Positions 9,829-21,340 are shown, counted from the first letter of the stretch. The stretch: 64,000 nucleotides of DNA from Ascoidea asiatica (GCA_001600695.1 BCKQ01000010.1:272090-336089); one strand, 5' to 3'. Numbers and translations are program-made. The notes: generated by a model from the sequence alone, not told the origin.

Positions 9829-11508
9829 TTAATCAATGGATAAATAAATTTTATCCTTATCTTTATTATTGACATTTATATCATTATTATTATCGGTATC
9901 AGTATTTTCAGATTCATTTTCTGAATTATTTTCTGAATTATTTTCTGAATTAGATTCAGATTCAATTTCTGAATTATTGTGAGAACTATTATTACTTGAA
10001 TCATTAAATACATCATTTTTAGCTATCCATTCTTTAAAATTATCAATGAAAGATTTTTTATTTTTTTTCAAAGAAGAAGAGTTTTCATTATCGTTTTCAT
10101 TGTCATTGTCATTGTCATTATCGTTATCGTTATCGTTATCATTATCATCAACATTATCATCGTGACCAAGAGAATATCTTGAAGCGAAATCTGTTGCTGG
10201 AGACATATAACCTGGGGAATTGGATGACGAGTTTGAAGAGATTGAATGGTTATCATTATCATTGTNATTATCATTATGAAGATCAGTATTTGATTTCGTA
10301 GTAGACTTGGTACTTGAATTGGTATTCGATTTTGAATTTTTAGTAGTTTCGGCGTTTAATTTTGATTTAGATTTTAATTGAGATTGTTGATTTGATTTGA
10401 TTAAATTATTATTATTATTAAGATTTAAATTGAATTTTTGATTTAGAGAAGAATTTGATATTCTTTTGAAAGCTTTCAATTTTAAATATTCTCTAACTTC
10501 CCAATATAAATCTTTTGAAACATTTGAGAGATTTTTATTTTTAATAAAAGATTTAAAATCATTAATATGTTTTTTAAATTCTAATTCATTTTTTTTGAAC
10601 CAAGAAACATTTAATTCTTTTCTAGTTGCACCTCTTGCAAAATTTCTCATAAGATATTTATCATAATCTCTTATAATTTTAGTTATAATATCAGAAGTTG
10701 AAATACCTTGAGTTCTTTGAGATACTAAGAATTTACCATTTTGTTTAACGAATTTATAAACATCATCATAATTTGAAGATTTATAAGGTTGTTCATCATG
10801 AGCAACAAAATCTATATTAAATTTATTTAAAAAATTTTGATTTATAATCCATGGAGCATTTGGTATAACTTGATCAACCCATTTACAATGTTTTATAGTT
10901 TCAACTCTTTGTAAATCATTAAGTACAGTTAAACCTTTATTTTTCCAAGTTTCATTATCATTACAAACACCAATAATTAAGAATACATTTGGAAACATTA
11001 ATTTACATTGTTTAAATTGATTCATATGACCAAGATGAAATAAATCATAAATTCCATCACAATAAATTCTAACTTTTTTTGTATTTATATCATTTGGTAA
11101 AATTAATTTATAACCTTTTGGTCTATATTTTTTATATTCAATTGGTAATAAAGAATCATATTCAATTTCTCTTTTGTTAAAATCATTCAATTTTTTCAAA
11201 TTTTCTTCATTATTATTGTTATTATTATTATCATTATTGAAATAATCATTATTATCATTGCTTATGAATTTTCTTTTTTTTGAATTTAATTTTTTCGAAG
11301 ATTTAGAGTCTGAATTTTCTGAATTTTCTTTAGAATTTTCTTCANAATCTGAATCAGCATCTGATTGTATATCAAAGTCTGAATTACTGTTGTTATTGTT
11401 ATTACTGAGATTATTATTTGATATTATATTTACATCTTTTGAATTTTGTTGTAAGTGAGAGTTTAGATTTGCATTTTTATTTGAATAAGATCTAGTTCTC
11501 ATAGACAT
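9829..11508 (-). CDS. PCT1: Choline-phosphate cytidylyltransferase
   Basis: This is the rate-limiting enzyme of the CDP-choline (Kennedy) pathway: CTP + phosphocholine to CDP-choline. The catalytic nucleotidyltransferase domain spans about residues 145-290, with RIYCDGIYDLFHLGHM (HxGH near residue 158), the substrate-binding segment VDQVIPNAPW, and the family signature RTQGISTSDII. An amphipathic, Lys-rich segment follows (residues about 300-350) where the membrane-sensing helix of the family lies. The N-terminal 120 residues and the C-terminal 180 are Asn/Ser/Asp-rich, including an Asp-Asn repeat, making the protein (559 residues) longer than the S. cerevisiae enzyme (about 424). Two 'n' bases lie in low-complexity parts. 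It is divergent from the Zn2Cys6 gene at 12279. Confidence 0.95.
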   Translation of the reverse strand: MSMRTRSYSNKNANLNSHLQQNSKDVNIISNNNLSNNNNNSNSDFDIQSDADSDXEENSKENSENSDSKSSKKLNSKKRKFISNDNNDYFNNDNNNNNNNEENLKKLNDFNKREIEYDSLLPIEYKKYRPKGYKLILPNDINTKKVRIYCDGIYDLFHLGHMNQFKQCKLMFPNVFLIIGVCNDNETWKNKGLTVLNDLQRVETIKHCKWVDQVIPNAPWIINQNFLNKFNIDFVAHDEQPYKSSNYDDVYKFVKQNGKFLVSQRTQGISTSDIITKIIRDYDKYLMRNFARGATRKELNVSWFKKNELEFKKHINDFKSFIKNKNLSNVSKDLYWEVREYLKLKAFKRISNSSLNQKFNLNLNNNNNLIKSNQQSQLKSKSKLNAETTKNSKSNTNSSTKSTTKSNTDLHNDNXNDNDNHSISSNSSSNSPGYMSPATDFASRYSLGHDDNVDDNDNDNDNDNDNDNDNENDNENSSSLKKNKKSFIDNFKEWIAKNDVFNDSSNNSSHNNSEIESESNSENNSENNSENESENTDTDNNNDINVNNKDKDKIYLSID

Positions 11509-12164
11509 TTTGATATGAATGATATGAGTAGCAATAGAAAGAGCTAGATTAGATTATATATTGAATCGAATTGAATCAAATTGAATTGAATTGAATTGAA
11601 ATGAAATGAAATAGATTAGAATATGATCAATTAAATAAATAAATAATTGAATAGTGAATAAATACAATATATTTAATGGAGTAGAGTACATTGCGTAGTT
11701 AGTTAATAAGGATAGGATAATAGTGTAGAACAAGAACGAGAGCGAGAGAAGAGAATCTTGTTAAGGGCATAAACTTGAAGTAGTCGAGTATTTCTGGTGC
11801 TATCAGCAGTATTGCAGTGAGTTTGTAATAACACTGGATCGCGTTTGTTGGTTGTTGAGCAGCGGCAGCGGTAGTGTGGCAGTGATTGTGGCAGTGATTG
11901 TGCTGTCTCAGGGCTCTTTCAGTGGCTCGTTTAGAATAAAGCTGGCCACGTGCTCGGTCAAAGATCCTCTTCCATCACATGCAAAATAAACTTATCACGT
12001 GGATTTTTTAAGTGAGACCACCTTTGCNGTTCTTGCTTCTTGTCTCGCATATCTTCTCTGTAACGGGCAATTATCTTATCTCTGCTACTTAATTACTGTA
12101 TATTAACTATGCTCTGGATTATTAATACGTAACTTACTCACTTACTCTAAATAGTTCATATAAG

Positions 12165-12197
<33 letters not shown>

Positions 12198-12278
12198 TAA
12201 AGATCATTATTTCAGTAATTATCTTAATGGATTTAGTTCAAATAACTGACTTATTCAATATATGAATATGGATTCAAT
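11509..12278. other. Divergent promoter region, PCT1 / Zn2Cys6 factor
   Basis: The region starts with GAATT-type repeats near the PCT1 start, has a G+C-richer centre (about 11760-12060) with E-boxes, and ends in AT-rich sequence with an AAT array (about 12166-12195) close to the regulator's start. GAGACCAC at 12014-12021 is the reverse of a motif seen in two other promoters. Confidence 0.6.
11947..12001. promoter_or_regulatory. E-box cluster (CACGTG x2, TCACATGC)
   Basis: CACGTG occurs at 11947-11952 and 11996-12001, with TCACATGC at 11975-11982 between them. In yeasts CACGTG binds Cbf1-type factors. CACATG within a T-rich context is the core of the Ino2/Ino4 inositol/choline-response element, which would make sense beside PCT1, but the flanks here do not match that element fully. 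It may serve either divergent gene. Confidence 0.4.
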
Positions 12279-12291
12279 ATGGATTCAATAA
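12262..12291 (+). promoter_or_regulatory. Upstream ORF overlapping the regulator's start
   Basis: A 9-codon ORF (ATG at 12262 and again at 12268, stop TAA at 12289-12291) runs across the ATG at 12279 in another frame. It arises because ATGGATTCAAT is repeated in tandem at 12268 and 12279. If the mRNA starts upstream, ribosomes starting here would pass the main ATG and reduce its translation. The transcript start is not known. Confidence 0.4.
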
Positions 12292-13922
12292 TAAAATTAA
12301 AAAAAAAGAAATCAAAATCATTTAGCGGTTGTTGGACATGTAGAAAAAAGGGTAAAAAATGTGATGAATTTAAACCATTTTGTAAAAAATGTTTAAATTC
12401 AAATATTATTTGTTATGGTTATACAATCAAATTATCTTGGAATTTGAAAAATTTAAATAATATTAAAAATTCAAGAAGATTAATCTTATATAATCATAAT
12501 TTTATAAATTTAAATATAAATAATATTAATAATCTATTAAATGAAATTGATAAATATTCTTTAAATACTNCTAAATCTCATAACAATCAATTAATTTTAA
12601 AACCATTTACCGTATTCAAATTATCTAACAACAATATCAATAATAACAATATAAGCAAATTCTTAGATTATTATAATAATAATCAAAATCATCACAACTA
12701 TCATTATTATCTAATATCAATTATAACTTCANTACTCAATACATCTACTAATTCAATTGATATATTAAAAAAATCAATTCAATTCATATTCAATCCAAAT
12801 ATAAATAAAGATTTAAACTTAGATAAAGATTCATTCATATATCTATTAAACAATTANAATTACAAAACTCTATTCAATTTCAATGATAAAATTGTTGATA
12901 TCATAATATTATTAAGTTCAATATTAATTCAATTCTCATTTAATTATAAAATATATTCAAATAATAATAATAATAATAATAATCATTCCATTTTTCTTAA
13001 TCTAATTCAAAACTTATTATCAATTTTGAATATCATTCATAACAATTATATTAATAATGACTTTGATAACAATAATAATGACTTAAATTATTTATATAAT
13101 TTATCAAAATATTTCTTAATTTTAAATATCTTTAAAAATCCAAATATTTTAAATAACCTAAAAAATATTAATTATTTAAATGATTTAATCAAAAATGAAG
13201 TTCATAATGAAATTTATAATGAAATTTATAATTATAATGAAATTCATAATCAATCTGATAAAAATGATAAAAACAATGAAATTTCAGTAATTTTATTAAA
13301 TTCTTTAATAAACTTAATCCTATTAAATAAATCACTTAGTAAATCTTTTAATAAGGATGTAGATAAAAATATAATCAATTTTAAAATTGAAGATTTATTT
13401 ATGAAAAAATATATTTTTAATAAATTTAATAATAAAAATTTAAAAAAAATTAAAAATATCAAATCTTTAATATTTTTTAATAGTTTATATATATATTTCA
13501 TTAGAAATTATTTATCAAATATTAATTATTCAATAAAAATTATGATTAATGAATCTTTAGATTATTTAATTCAACTAACTAATCATATAAATAATAGTAA
13601 TAATAATAATAATACAATCATCGGTAATAATATTAATGAAATTGGTTTAATATGGTCCATATTTATTATTGGAATTGAATTAAATAATAAACTAATCAAT
13701 AAATTCAATTCAAATAAAAATATAATCATAAATCTATTAACTTCTATGAAAATTAAGTCTAACATTACATCTAACATTACATCTAATAATAAGGAATATA
13801 ATAATAATATAGATAATATTATAAAGCTTTTAAAGGCTATTTGGATTAGCAATGATCCAAATAAAATTAAAAATTGGAGATCAATTCAAAACTCTTTAAA
13901 TATAAATATATTTCTATTATAA
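12279..13922 (+). CDS. Zn2Cys6 (fungal binuclear cluster) transcription factor
   Basis: Residues 18-45 have the spacing C-x2-C-x6-C-x6-C-x2-C-x6-C, starting CWTCRKKGKKC, which binds two zinc ions and contacts DNA. A basic Lys-rich stretch precedes it. The remaining 500 residues are Asn/Ile/Leu-rich with alternating helices, as in the regulatory region of this class, but no specific subfamily is evident. The CWTCRxxxxKCDExxPxC pattern is shared with the Upc2/Ecm22/Lys14-like wide group of regulators, so its target genes cannot be named. Several 'n' bases occur. The start is the ATG directly ahead of the cluster; an overlapping upstream ORF is described separately. Confidence 0.85.
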   Translation: MDSIIKLKKKKSKSFSGCWTCRKKGKKCDEFKPFCKKCLNSNIICYGYTIKLSWNLKNLNNIKNSRRLILYNHNFINLNINNINNLLNEIDKYSLNTXKSHNNQLILKPFTVFKLSNNNINNNNISKFLDYYNNNQNHHNYHYYLISIITSXLNTSTNSIDILKKSIQFIFNPNINKDLNLDKDSFIYLLNNXNYKTLFNFNDKIVDIIILLSSILIQFSFNYKIYSNNNNNNNNHSIFLNLIQNLLSILNIIHNNYINNDFDNNNNDLNYLYNLSKYFLILNIFKNPNILNNLKNINYLNDLIKNEVHNEIYNEIYNYNEIHNQSDKNDKNNEISVILLNSLINLILLNKSLSKSFNKDVDKNIINFKIEDLFMKKYIFNKFNNKNLKKIKNIKSLIFFNSLYIYFIRNYLSNINYSIKIMINESLDYLIQLTNHINNSNNNNNTIIGNNINEIGLIWSIFIIGIELNNKLINKFNSNKNIIINLLTSMKIKSNITSNITSNNKEYNNNIDNIIKLLKAIWISNDPNKIKNWRSIQNSLNINIFLL

Positions 13923-14055
13923 TAATACAGTATAGTAAGTAGTATAACTGGCTAATTAAAATTAAAATTGAAAAGAGTCCAAATCAATGGATCTCTTCTA
14001 TGGAATGGACCCTAAAATTATTGTTATTTTTATTACTCATCGAGCCTTGGATCAA

Positions 14056-14099
14056 GTCACATGACGCAAAATCACATGACCGTATATTTTTTCACATGC
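14056..14099. promoter_or_regulatory. Triple CACATG E-box cluster
   Basis: GTCACATGAC (14056-14065), ATCACATGAC (14071-14080) and TTTTTTCACATGC (ending 14099) lie within 45 bases. The third fits the published Ino2/Ino4 element consensus WYTTCAYRTGS. It also shares TCACATGCAAAA with the PCT1-side promoter at 11975. Probable upstream activating region of the gene at 14622. Confidence 0.45.
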
Positions 14100-14580
14100 A
14101 AAAATAAGAAACAGCCAGATGAGTGATTACGTAAGCACACGTTTTGAGACAGCGAGGCGGAACGGCTGTAGGACCACTCCGCGCCACTGTTTGCCACTCT
14201 TTAGCCATTCTTTAGTTATTGCTTAGCCACTACTTAGCCTTACCGCCATAGTGAATATCGTGGTTTATGTACATGAATATGCTTGTAATGGCCAGTCGTG
14301 GCTGGGGTGCTGTAAGGCCATATTCATGCTTCTTTTACTTTCTTTTATCTTAGCGCTGGAAAATATACCTTTATCTTTGCATCTTCACTTGACATATTTA
14401 TTATTAAGAATAACAATAATAAATAGAATACAGTAACTTTATATATTTAAATATATCTTTCTTCTTTCTTTTATTTTATTCCTATTTCTTGACTTTCTTT
14501 TAAATATATCCTATTCTTTATAAAATAATTATAAACTCTCATACATAAAACATATAATATACAAAGCATACATTATAATA

Positions 14581-14615
14581 TATAATATAATATAATATAA
14601 TATAATATAATATAA
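14581..14615. repeat. TATAA tandem array, 7 copies
   Basis: Seven copies of TATAA (with similar sequence just upstream) end two bases before the first ATG (14617) of the histidine-phosphatase gene. They offer many overlapping TATA-like sequences, but lie so close to the ATG that they may be in the leader. Confidence 0.85.
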
Positions 14616-14616
14616 T

Positions 14617-14625
14617 ATGAAATGA
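14617..14625 (+). promoter_or_regulatory. Two-codon upstream ORF overlapping the main ATG
   Basis: The sequence reads ATG AAA TGA from 14617 to 14625. The stop codon overlaps the main start codon (ATGA at 14622-14625). This is a minimal ORF whose termination occurs on the main ATG, a setting suited to termination-reinitiation. It matters only if transcripts begin upstream of 14617. Confidence 0.5.
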
Positions 14626-15592
14626 AATTACATAACTTAGCTTTAATTAGGCACTCAATAAGATCTGATTCTTTTGATTTCATTCAACTTTTAAATTTAT
14701 TAAAAGACTTACAATTCATTATAAATAATTCAAATAATTCAAACGACTCAAATAATTCAAATAATTTAAATCCTCTATTTTTATTTGATTATGATGATCT
14801 ATATAGTCTAATTAATCAGTTCTTATCTTTATATCCAAATATTCAAAATTATATTCAAAATATCATAACTACTACCAATATCAATAATAATATCAATAAC
14901 AATAAAAATAACAGCATCAATAATAAATTTAAACTTTCTCAATTAGATAAAATTATCATCATTTTATCAAATCTCAACTTAATCAATCAAACTCTATTCA
15001 TCTCGTTCTTCAAAAATCATCTAAATAATAATAGTAATCAGTTAATTATTGATAATGACTTAAATACTCCATATATTAAAAATAATTTACCTTTATTAAG
15101 TTTTAATAATTTAGGTAAATATCAGTCTTATTCAATCGCCTTAAATTTATTTAATCTNATTTTATCCTCAAATAAAGGCTTATTCTATAATAAAAATAAT
15201 TCAAATAAAACCATTAATGTTAATATAATCTTACATACTTCTCCTTATCTTAGATCTTTACAAACTTCCATTTATACACTAGATTATTTACATAAATTAT
15301 TCAACTTGAATTCAATTAATAATTTCACAAATTCAAATTCAAATTCAAATTCAAATTCAAATGTAAAAAATAAAAATAAAAACTATAAAAAATTTAATTT
15401 ATCTTTTCATTTAAAAATTGAGTCTTTCTTAGCAGATTATAATAATAATTTAAATTATAAAAATTCAATCTTAAATTTCTCAAAACTTTATTTGAATAAT
15501 ATAATCAAAAGTAGCCACTATAATTTCATAAAAATTCATTTAAATTGGGATAATAATTCTATTCCAGTTAATAACATTAATATCAATAATCG

Positions 15593-15626
<34 letters not shown>

Positions 15627-16068
15627 GCTAATAATCATAATCATAATAATTACAGTAACATCAATCAATTACCTAATGAGAAATATTATAATATTAAAGA
15701 AATCAATAATAGATTATACAATGGTTTATTCAATTTTATAAATTATTACTCAAATTTAGATTCATCAGCCAATAATAGTACAATGAATACTAATAACACT
15801 TATAATTTGGGCGTAATTGTTTCTCATGGCGCTATAATCAATAATTATATAAATAAATTTTTATTAAAATCAACTTCAATAATCTCAAATGATATTTCAA
15901 ATACCGCCAATTCATCGAATATAGCAAATGCATCAAATATAAATACTAATATAAATGATAACGATAATGATAATGAAAATGATATATTAGGTTATAATTA
16001 TATTGATATTCCAGTAGCCTCATTAAATTTTTTCAAAAATCAATCAATTATTCAATCACTAAATTATT

Positions 16069-16099
<31 letters not shown>

Positions 16100-19007
16100 T
16101 AATAATAATCAATTCAAAGATAATTATATTTGGTCTTTAACTTATTCCTCAGCTTTATTAATCAATAATTCTTTACATCATTTGAATAAATCTGTCAATC
16201 TTATATTAATGCAAAATCAATTCAATTCTAAATCTAAAAGTACTTCTTTAAATTCCTCAATTTCTAATACTTCCTCAATTTCTGAAACTTCTCCAATTCC
16301 TTTAATCTCTACAACTTCTTTTCATTCTTCTTCCAATAAAAATAATACCCTTGAAGATATCCATTCAAATATATCTTTTAATAATAATACTAACCATACT
16401 CATCATAACTCTAATCATAATATTGATTCTCAAGATTCAAACTCAAATCAAAATTCAAATTCTCCATTTGGGGGATTTGGTTTTAAATTTGGCATAGATA
16501 AATCAATTTCAAATTTTAATTCATCTTTAAAAAAAATTAAACATAAAAAACAATCTAATAATAATAATAACAACAATGACGACACTGATAATAATCAACG
16601 TGATAAAATAATTAATTCAGTTATAAAATCTTTTAATTTTTCTCCAGTTATTAAAAAAAATAAAAAAAAAGTTATAATCAATGATTTAAATATTGCTGAT
16701 GATATCTCAAATTTTATCAAAAAGGAAAATATTTCTACAAATTCAAATATATATAAATCTTATAATAATCCTTGTCATTTAAATATTAATAGTAATTATC
16801 ATTATTCTAATAACGATAATGATAGTGATTATCAAAAAAAGCAAAAATCAGATTTATTTAATAAATTTACTTCTTTTAAATTCAACTATGTCAATAGATC
16901 TTTATCGATTGCAACTGGTCTTGGTATAAATCAAAATAATAATCTAGCACCTTCCGATTCTCCAAATAGAAAAAGATCAAAAAGTGCTGGGTTTTANATT
17001 CCTTCTGATGATGATGATGATGATGATTATTCTTCAGGTTCGGAATCAGATTCGAATTCAGATTCATCTGAGTCAAATTTAATTTTAAAATCAGAATCAT
17101 CTAGAGGTAGATCAATTAATTCAAATATAAAGCCAACAGAAAATAAAACNAAGTTTATCTTACAAAAAAAATCAAGTAATCCTTTAATCAATCATTTGAT
17201 TTCTCCAAAAAATACACAATTTTCAAATTCAAATAATAATATTCTTTCATCATTCAAACAACCAATTCCAATAACTTCAAGTACTAATTTGTCAAAGCTT
17301 TCAAATTTACCAAAAATCAAATTAAATCTAGAATCAAATATTGAAACTAATAATAGCAATTTCAATGATTTTAATCATAATATTAGCAGTAATAATATTA
17401 CAAGAAATAATAGTAATATAACTGCAATAAGTTCAAATTATGATGATATTGATGATATTATAAATTCAGATTCTTTCAATAATATTACAAATCAAACCAA
17501 ATCCAATAAAAATAGTAATTTTGATAAATCAAAGGACTCTGAGATATCAGTTTTTTCCGAATTTTCTGAATTTTCTGAAGTTTCTGGAATGTTTTCTCCA
17601 ACATTCTCAGCCTCATCCAACAATTTAAATCCACAAAAATTTAACTCTCAAGTTTCTCAACTAAATTTAAATAAGGATAATCTCAATAAATTTCCTACAA
17701 ATGATACCTCAACTGAAGATAACTTGAAAGGTTTACTTGATTTTGATTATTCAAATAATGATATAAACACTATGGATTCATTGCATTCATCCTCAAAAAC
17801 AAAAATTCCTTCCAATATATCTCCACATGTTTTTTCAAAGATTCATTCGAATACTCCTTTAAATTCCAAATCTCTTATTCCATTAATTAATAATTCAACT
17901 GAATTTTCTGCAAAATCTGTTGATAACCCAAAATTTTCAGATCCAATTGAAAATAAAAAAGTTGATCCCATAGTCGATTCAAACCTCGACTCAAAGGTTG
18001 GTGCAAATTTTGATCATTTATTGAACTCATCTAATAACTTCAATTTGAAAGGTTTACAATATCCTGAAGTTGCAGAAGATGAAGATGATGAAGATATTAA
18101 TGAAATATTTTCAGGAAATAATGAATTCAACAATTTTTATACTGAAAATCATTTGAATGAATTAAATATTTCAGATCATACTCTGTCTGAATCTTCATCG
18201 GATGATCTCAATATTTTAGCAGATAATAGAAATGAATCCTTTTNCAAAGGAAGCAATCAATCGATTTCAGAAAAGGAAAATCNAACTATTTCTGAAAAAT
18301 CAAATTTACAACAGGATAAGACCATTAATTCTGATTCTTTTANCAGTCTAAATTTAGAATCAATAGAATTCAAAATTAAATCAAATCAAAATCTCCAAGA
18401 TATCCATTCCCCTTCTATCCCTAAACCTATTTCAAGCTTTGAAGCTGATAAAGTGGAAAAGAATAATAACATTTTAGGTCTAAATGCTTCTTCTGAAAAG
18501 CCACAAACACTGCTTGTAAAGGTGAAATTTCCAGATGGTGTTCAGACTATTCAGTCTAAGAATATGAAAAATAATACAAGAGTTTTATCAGGCGTATCTA
18601 AAGGTTATTTAAATCAACTTCCAAGTTATAATTCAAAGTCTATGGATAAGTCAGATTTCAAATTTAAACAAATCTCAAATCTCAAGGATAAAGTATCTCC
18701 TGGTAAAAATTCTAAACTGCAATCAAAAATCATATTTATAGGAAGTAATAATAGTCATCTTTATCTAACTGCTGACAAGCCTAAAGATGCGAATCAGTTA
18801 TATAAAAATGAAGGCAAAATCAAGCTTGCAAAAAAAAAGAAGGAATTATCAGCTTACGATGTTTCTTATGATGAATATTTTGTATTTAGTAAGGTTAAAG
18901 AACCTGATTCTATAATCAAAAATAAAGGGAAAAAAGATAATCGAAGCTTAAAAGTTAGTTTAGTAACAACTCTCAAAAATACAGAAAGATATATAGTTCA
19001 AGATTAG
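14622..19007 (+). CDS. Large histidine-phosphatase (phosphoglycerate-mutase-like) domain protein
   Basis: This 1461-residue protein opens with LALIRHSIRSD (Arg10-His11), the RH motif of the histidine phosphatase superfamily (clade 1), in which the His carries the phospho-group. Further family elements follow: HTSPYLRSLQTS (residues about 205-216, corresponding to the 'SxxxRxxxTA' arginine motif), and GVIVSHGAIINN with the second catalytic His at 402. Asn-rich loops swell the domain to about 500 residues. The rest is Ser/Asn-rich and probably disordered, with Asp and Ser runs near residue 795-815, until residue about 1290. A Lys-rich, better-ordered C-terminal segment (LLVKVKFPDG; KIIFIGSNN; YDVSYDEYFVF) ends the protein. 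The substrate is unknown. A protein-scaffold role is possible, since related fungal proteins include a TFIIIC subunit. Several 'n' bases occur. Confidence 0.72.
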
Positions 19008-19449
19008 AAATTATTTATTGAAAATTTTTGAATAGTTTTCAAAAAGTTGGGTTATTTTGAATATGTGATTGGTTATTTCCCCTAAACAAGAATATGGGCT
19101 ACAATTATTTTGCTACATTGATTTCATCGTTTCCTTTTTTTAAATTTGATTTTTTAATACTTTTTTTTTTTTGCTTTTTTTTTCTGATTCTATAATTTGA
19201 GTGCATTCCTAGTTCAATTATGAACAGCAAATTAATTTTTATATAATAATTTTATGTGATCAATTTAAAAATGTTTTTAAGAGAAATCTTGATTAATGAA
19301 ATGTAAATTTTAACGGAATTTACAAACAAACTACATAATTTGAGAATCAATGAAAAATTGAAATAAAAAAAATTTCACAATTATAAGTACAGATATAGAA
19401 GAATTATTAAGCCTAGAAAATAAAATTAAGTTAAATTAGTTAATGAAGA
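19008..19449. other. Convergent intergenic region
   Basis: AT-rich sequence with poly-T tracts (about 19135-19180) between the 3' ends of the histidine-phosphatase gene and NUR1. It is suited to polyadenylation of both. No gene was seen. Confidence 0.7.
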
Positions 19450-19691
19450 TTAAACATTGATTGAGTCTCTTTTATTATTATTATTATTATTATGGCCAGT
19501 TCTTTTTAATCTTCTCCTATGAAGAACATCATTTGTATTTAACAGAGATTCTCTTCTTTTACCAACATTGAATTTCAATAAACTTTCATCATAATCTTCA
19601 ATAATTGAATTTTCTGGATCTGTTTGAATATTTATAGAATTTCTGTTTAAATTTATAGTATTTAAAGGATTATAGATGATATTTTTTTCAG

Positions 19692-19725
<34 letters not shown>

Positions 19726-20437
19726 ATTAGAAATAATAATTGAGGAATTATTAGATTTAATTGGAAACACAAGATTTTGACTAATTCTTATGGAATCATT
19801 ATTAAAAGGACCCTTTGTTGCATCTATTATAACATCTCTATGTCTTTTTGATAATTTTGGTTTAACATATTTTAAGTCATATTCTCTCATAGTTTCACTT
19901 AAAATTACTTCTTTATCTTTTAATAGATTTAAAAATTTATCAAATATTAAAAAATAAAGCATATAAGATAAAATTGATAAATATATTATACCATTTAAAA
20001 TCCATAAACCATGAGAATTATTACTATTAATTTTAAAATTAAATAATATAAAATAAATATTTAATGGAGAAAATAAAGAGAAAAATAATAAAGAACCTTT
20101 ATTTGGATTCCAAATATTAATATTCCAAAAATTATCTTTAATATAAGAAGAATTTGAATTTGGTTTATTATTTAAATTATTATTAAAGATATTTCTTGTT
20201 GTAAATTGATAATTTTTAAAACTTAATTTAAAAAAAAATAAATTTGAGAAATTTATTAAACTTATTAAAGATAAAATTGATAAATTACAATTACAAGACC
20301 ATAGAATTAATCTTAAGATTCTATTTGACCAAGATTTATCATTATTGTTAATATTGTTGATATTATCTAAATCAGAATTTTTAAAGATTGAAACATCTTC
20401 ATAAAATAAGTCAGATTTCTCATTGATTGAGGATATA

Positions 20438-20476
<39 letters not shown>

Positions 20477-20784
20477 GAATTGGTATGGTAGTAGTAATAA
20501 TAATAATAATATTCTTTATAAATTTTACTTAATAACATTAGGATATTTAAGAATATTGATATCAGAATTAAATAATTATCAATATAATAATCCCAATTAA
20601 TTAATTCAAATTGTTCATTTAATTGTAAGAATAAATCTAAAGGATATGATTTAATTTTTGAAATTAAAGATTGTTTTCTAATTATTTTATGTTTTTTATT
20701 AATATTTATATTATTTATATTATTTATATTATTTATATTATTTATATTATTTATATTATTTTTGAATATATTTGATAGAAACAT
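19450..20784 (-). CDS. NUR1: Nuclear rim protein (Nur1 family, DUF2418)
   Basis: The middle of this 444-residue protein carries the hallmarks of the Nur1 family. These are an NIWNPNKGSLLFFSLFSPLNIYF segment (compare WDPP...LFSxFSP in relatives), a following hydrophobic segment, and the signature LKDKEVILSETMREYDLKYVKP. Four hydrophobic segments at about residues 67-90, 160-187, 230-250 and 265-285 agree with a multi-span inner nuclear membrane protein. In S. cerevisiae Nur1 pairs with Heh1 to anchor rDNA and silent chromatin at the nuclear rim. The N-terminus contains a 9-bp repeat-coded Asn-Asn-Ile array, and poly-Asn runs interrupt the loops. The gene is convergent with the phosphatase gene and divergent from the CRH gene. 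Confidence 0.85.
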
Positions 20785-21208
20785 TGTGATATATAATGGT
20801 TAGTAGATAAATGAAGAATGAAAGATGAATTATAATATAANATAAAATAAACTTAATATATTACTTGAATATAGTAGTATATTTTCCTTTATTCAATCTA
20901 ATAAGAAAGATCAGTTAGGTTTGAAAATTGTTAATAAACATGTAAGTAAAACTTGGATTGTAAGAAGAATATGAATAATAATATTAATGATATCTTTGAT
21001 ATTAATGATGTTCTTGATATGAATAAGAATAAATTTTGTAAAGTAAATAAAAATAATCAAGTTTCTAACAATTAATTAGGGCACGAAGTCAATGAAAACA
21101 GGAAAAGATGTAAACATGAAAAGATGGAAAATTATTTCTCACACATTTCTTTTCATTTCATTTCATTTCACACTTCTAAAGGAGATTCCTTACCACTCTT
21201 CAGAAAAG

Positions 21209-21255
21209 AGAAGAAGAAGAAGAAGAAGAAGAAGAAGAAGAAGAAGAAGAAGAAG
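21209..21255. repeat. AAG trinucleotide array
   Basis: About fifteen uninterrupted AAG units. A complementary TTC-rich tract follows at about 21490-21535, so the two purine/pyrimidine tracts could pair as an imperfect inverted repeat. Confidence 0.9.
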
Positions 21256-21300
21256 ATTCTATTGAATTTGAAATCACTTCTCATTTATATTCTGATATAT

Positions 21301-21340
21301 TTACAATTACAATTACAATTACAATTACAATTACAATTAC
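21301..21340. repeat. TTACAA hexanucleotide array, 6.7 copies
   Basis: Exact head-to-tail TTACAA units, one of several 6-bp arrays in this promoter. Confidence 0.95.

Larger units (their letters stand above)
13923..14621. other. Promoter region of the histidine-phosphatase gene
   Basis: About 700 bases between two tandem genes. A less AT-rich zone with three CACATG E-boxes lies at about 14040-14300. A TATAA array leads directly to the start codon. A short frame at about 14251-14436 has no recognisable features and is not called. Confidence 0.6.
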
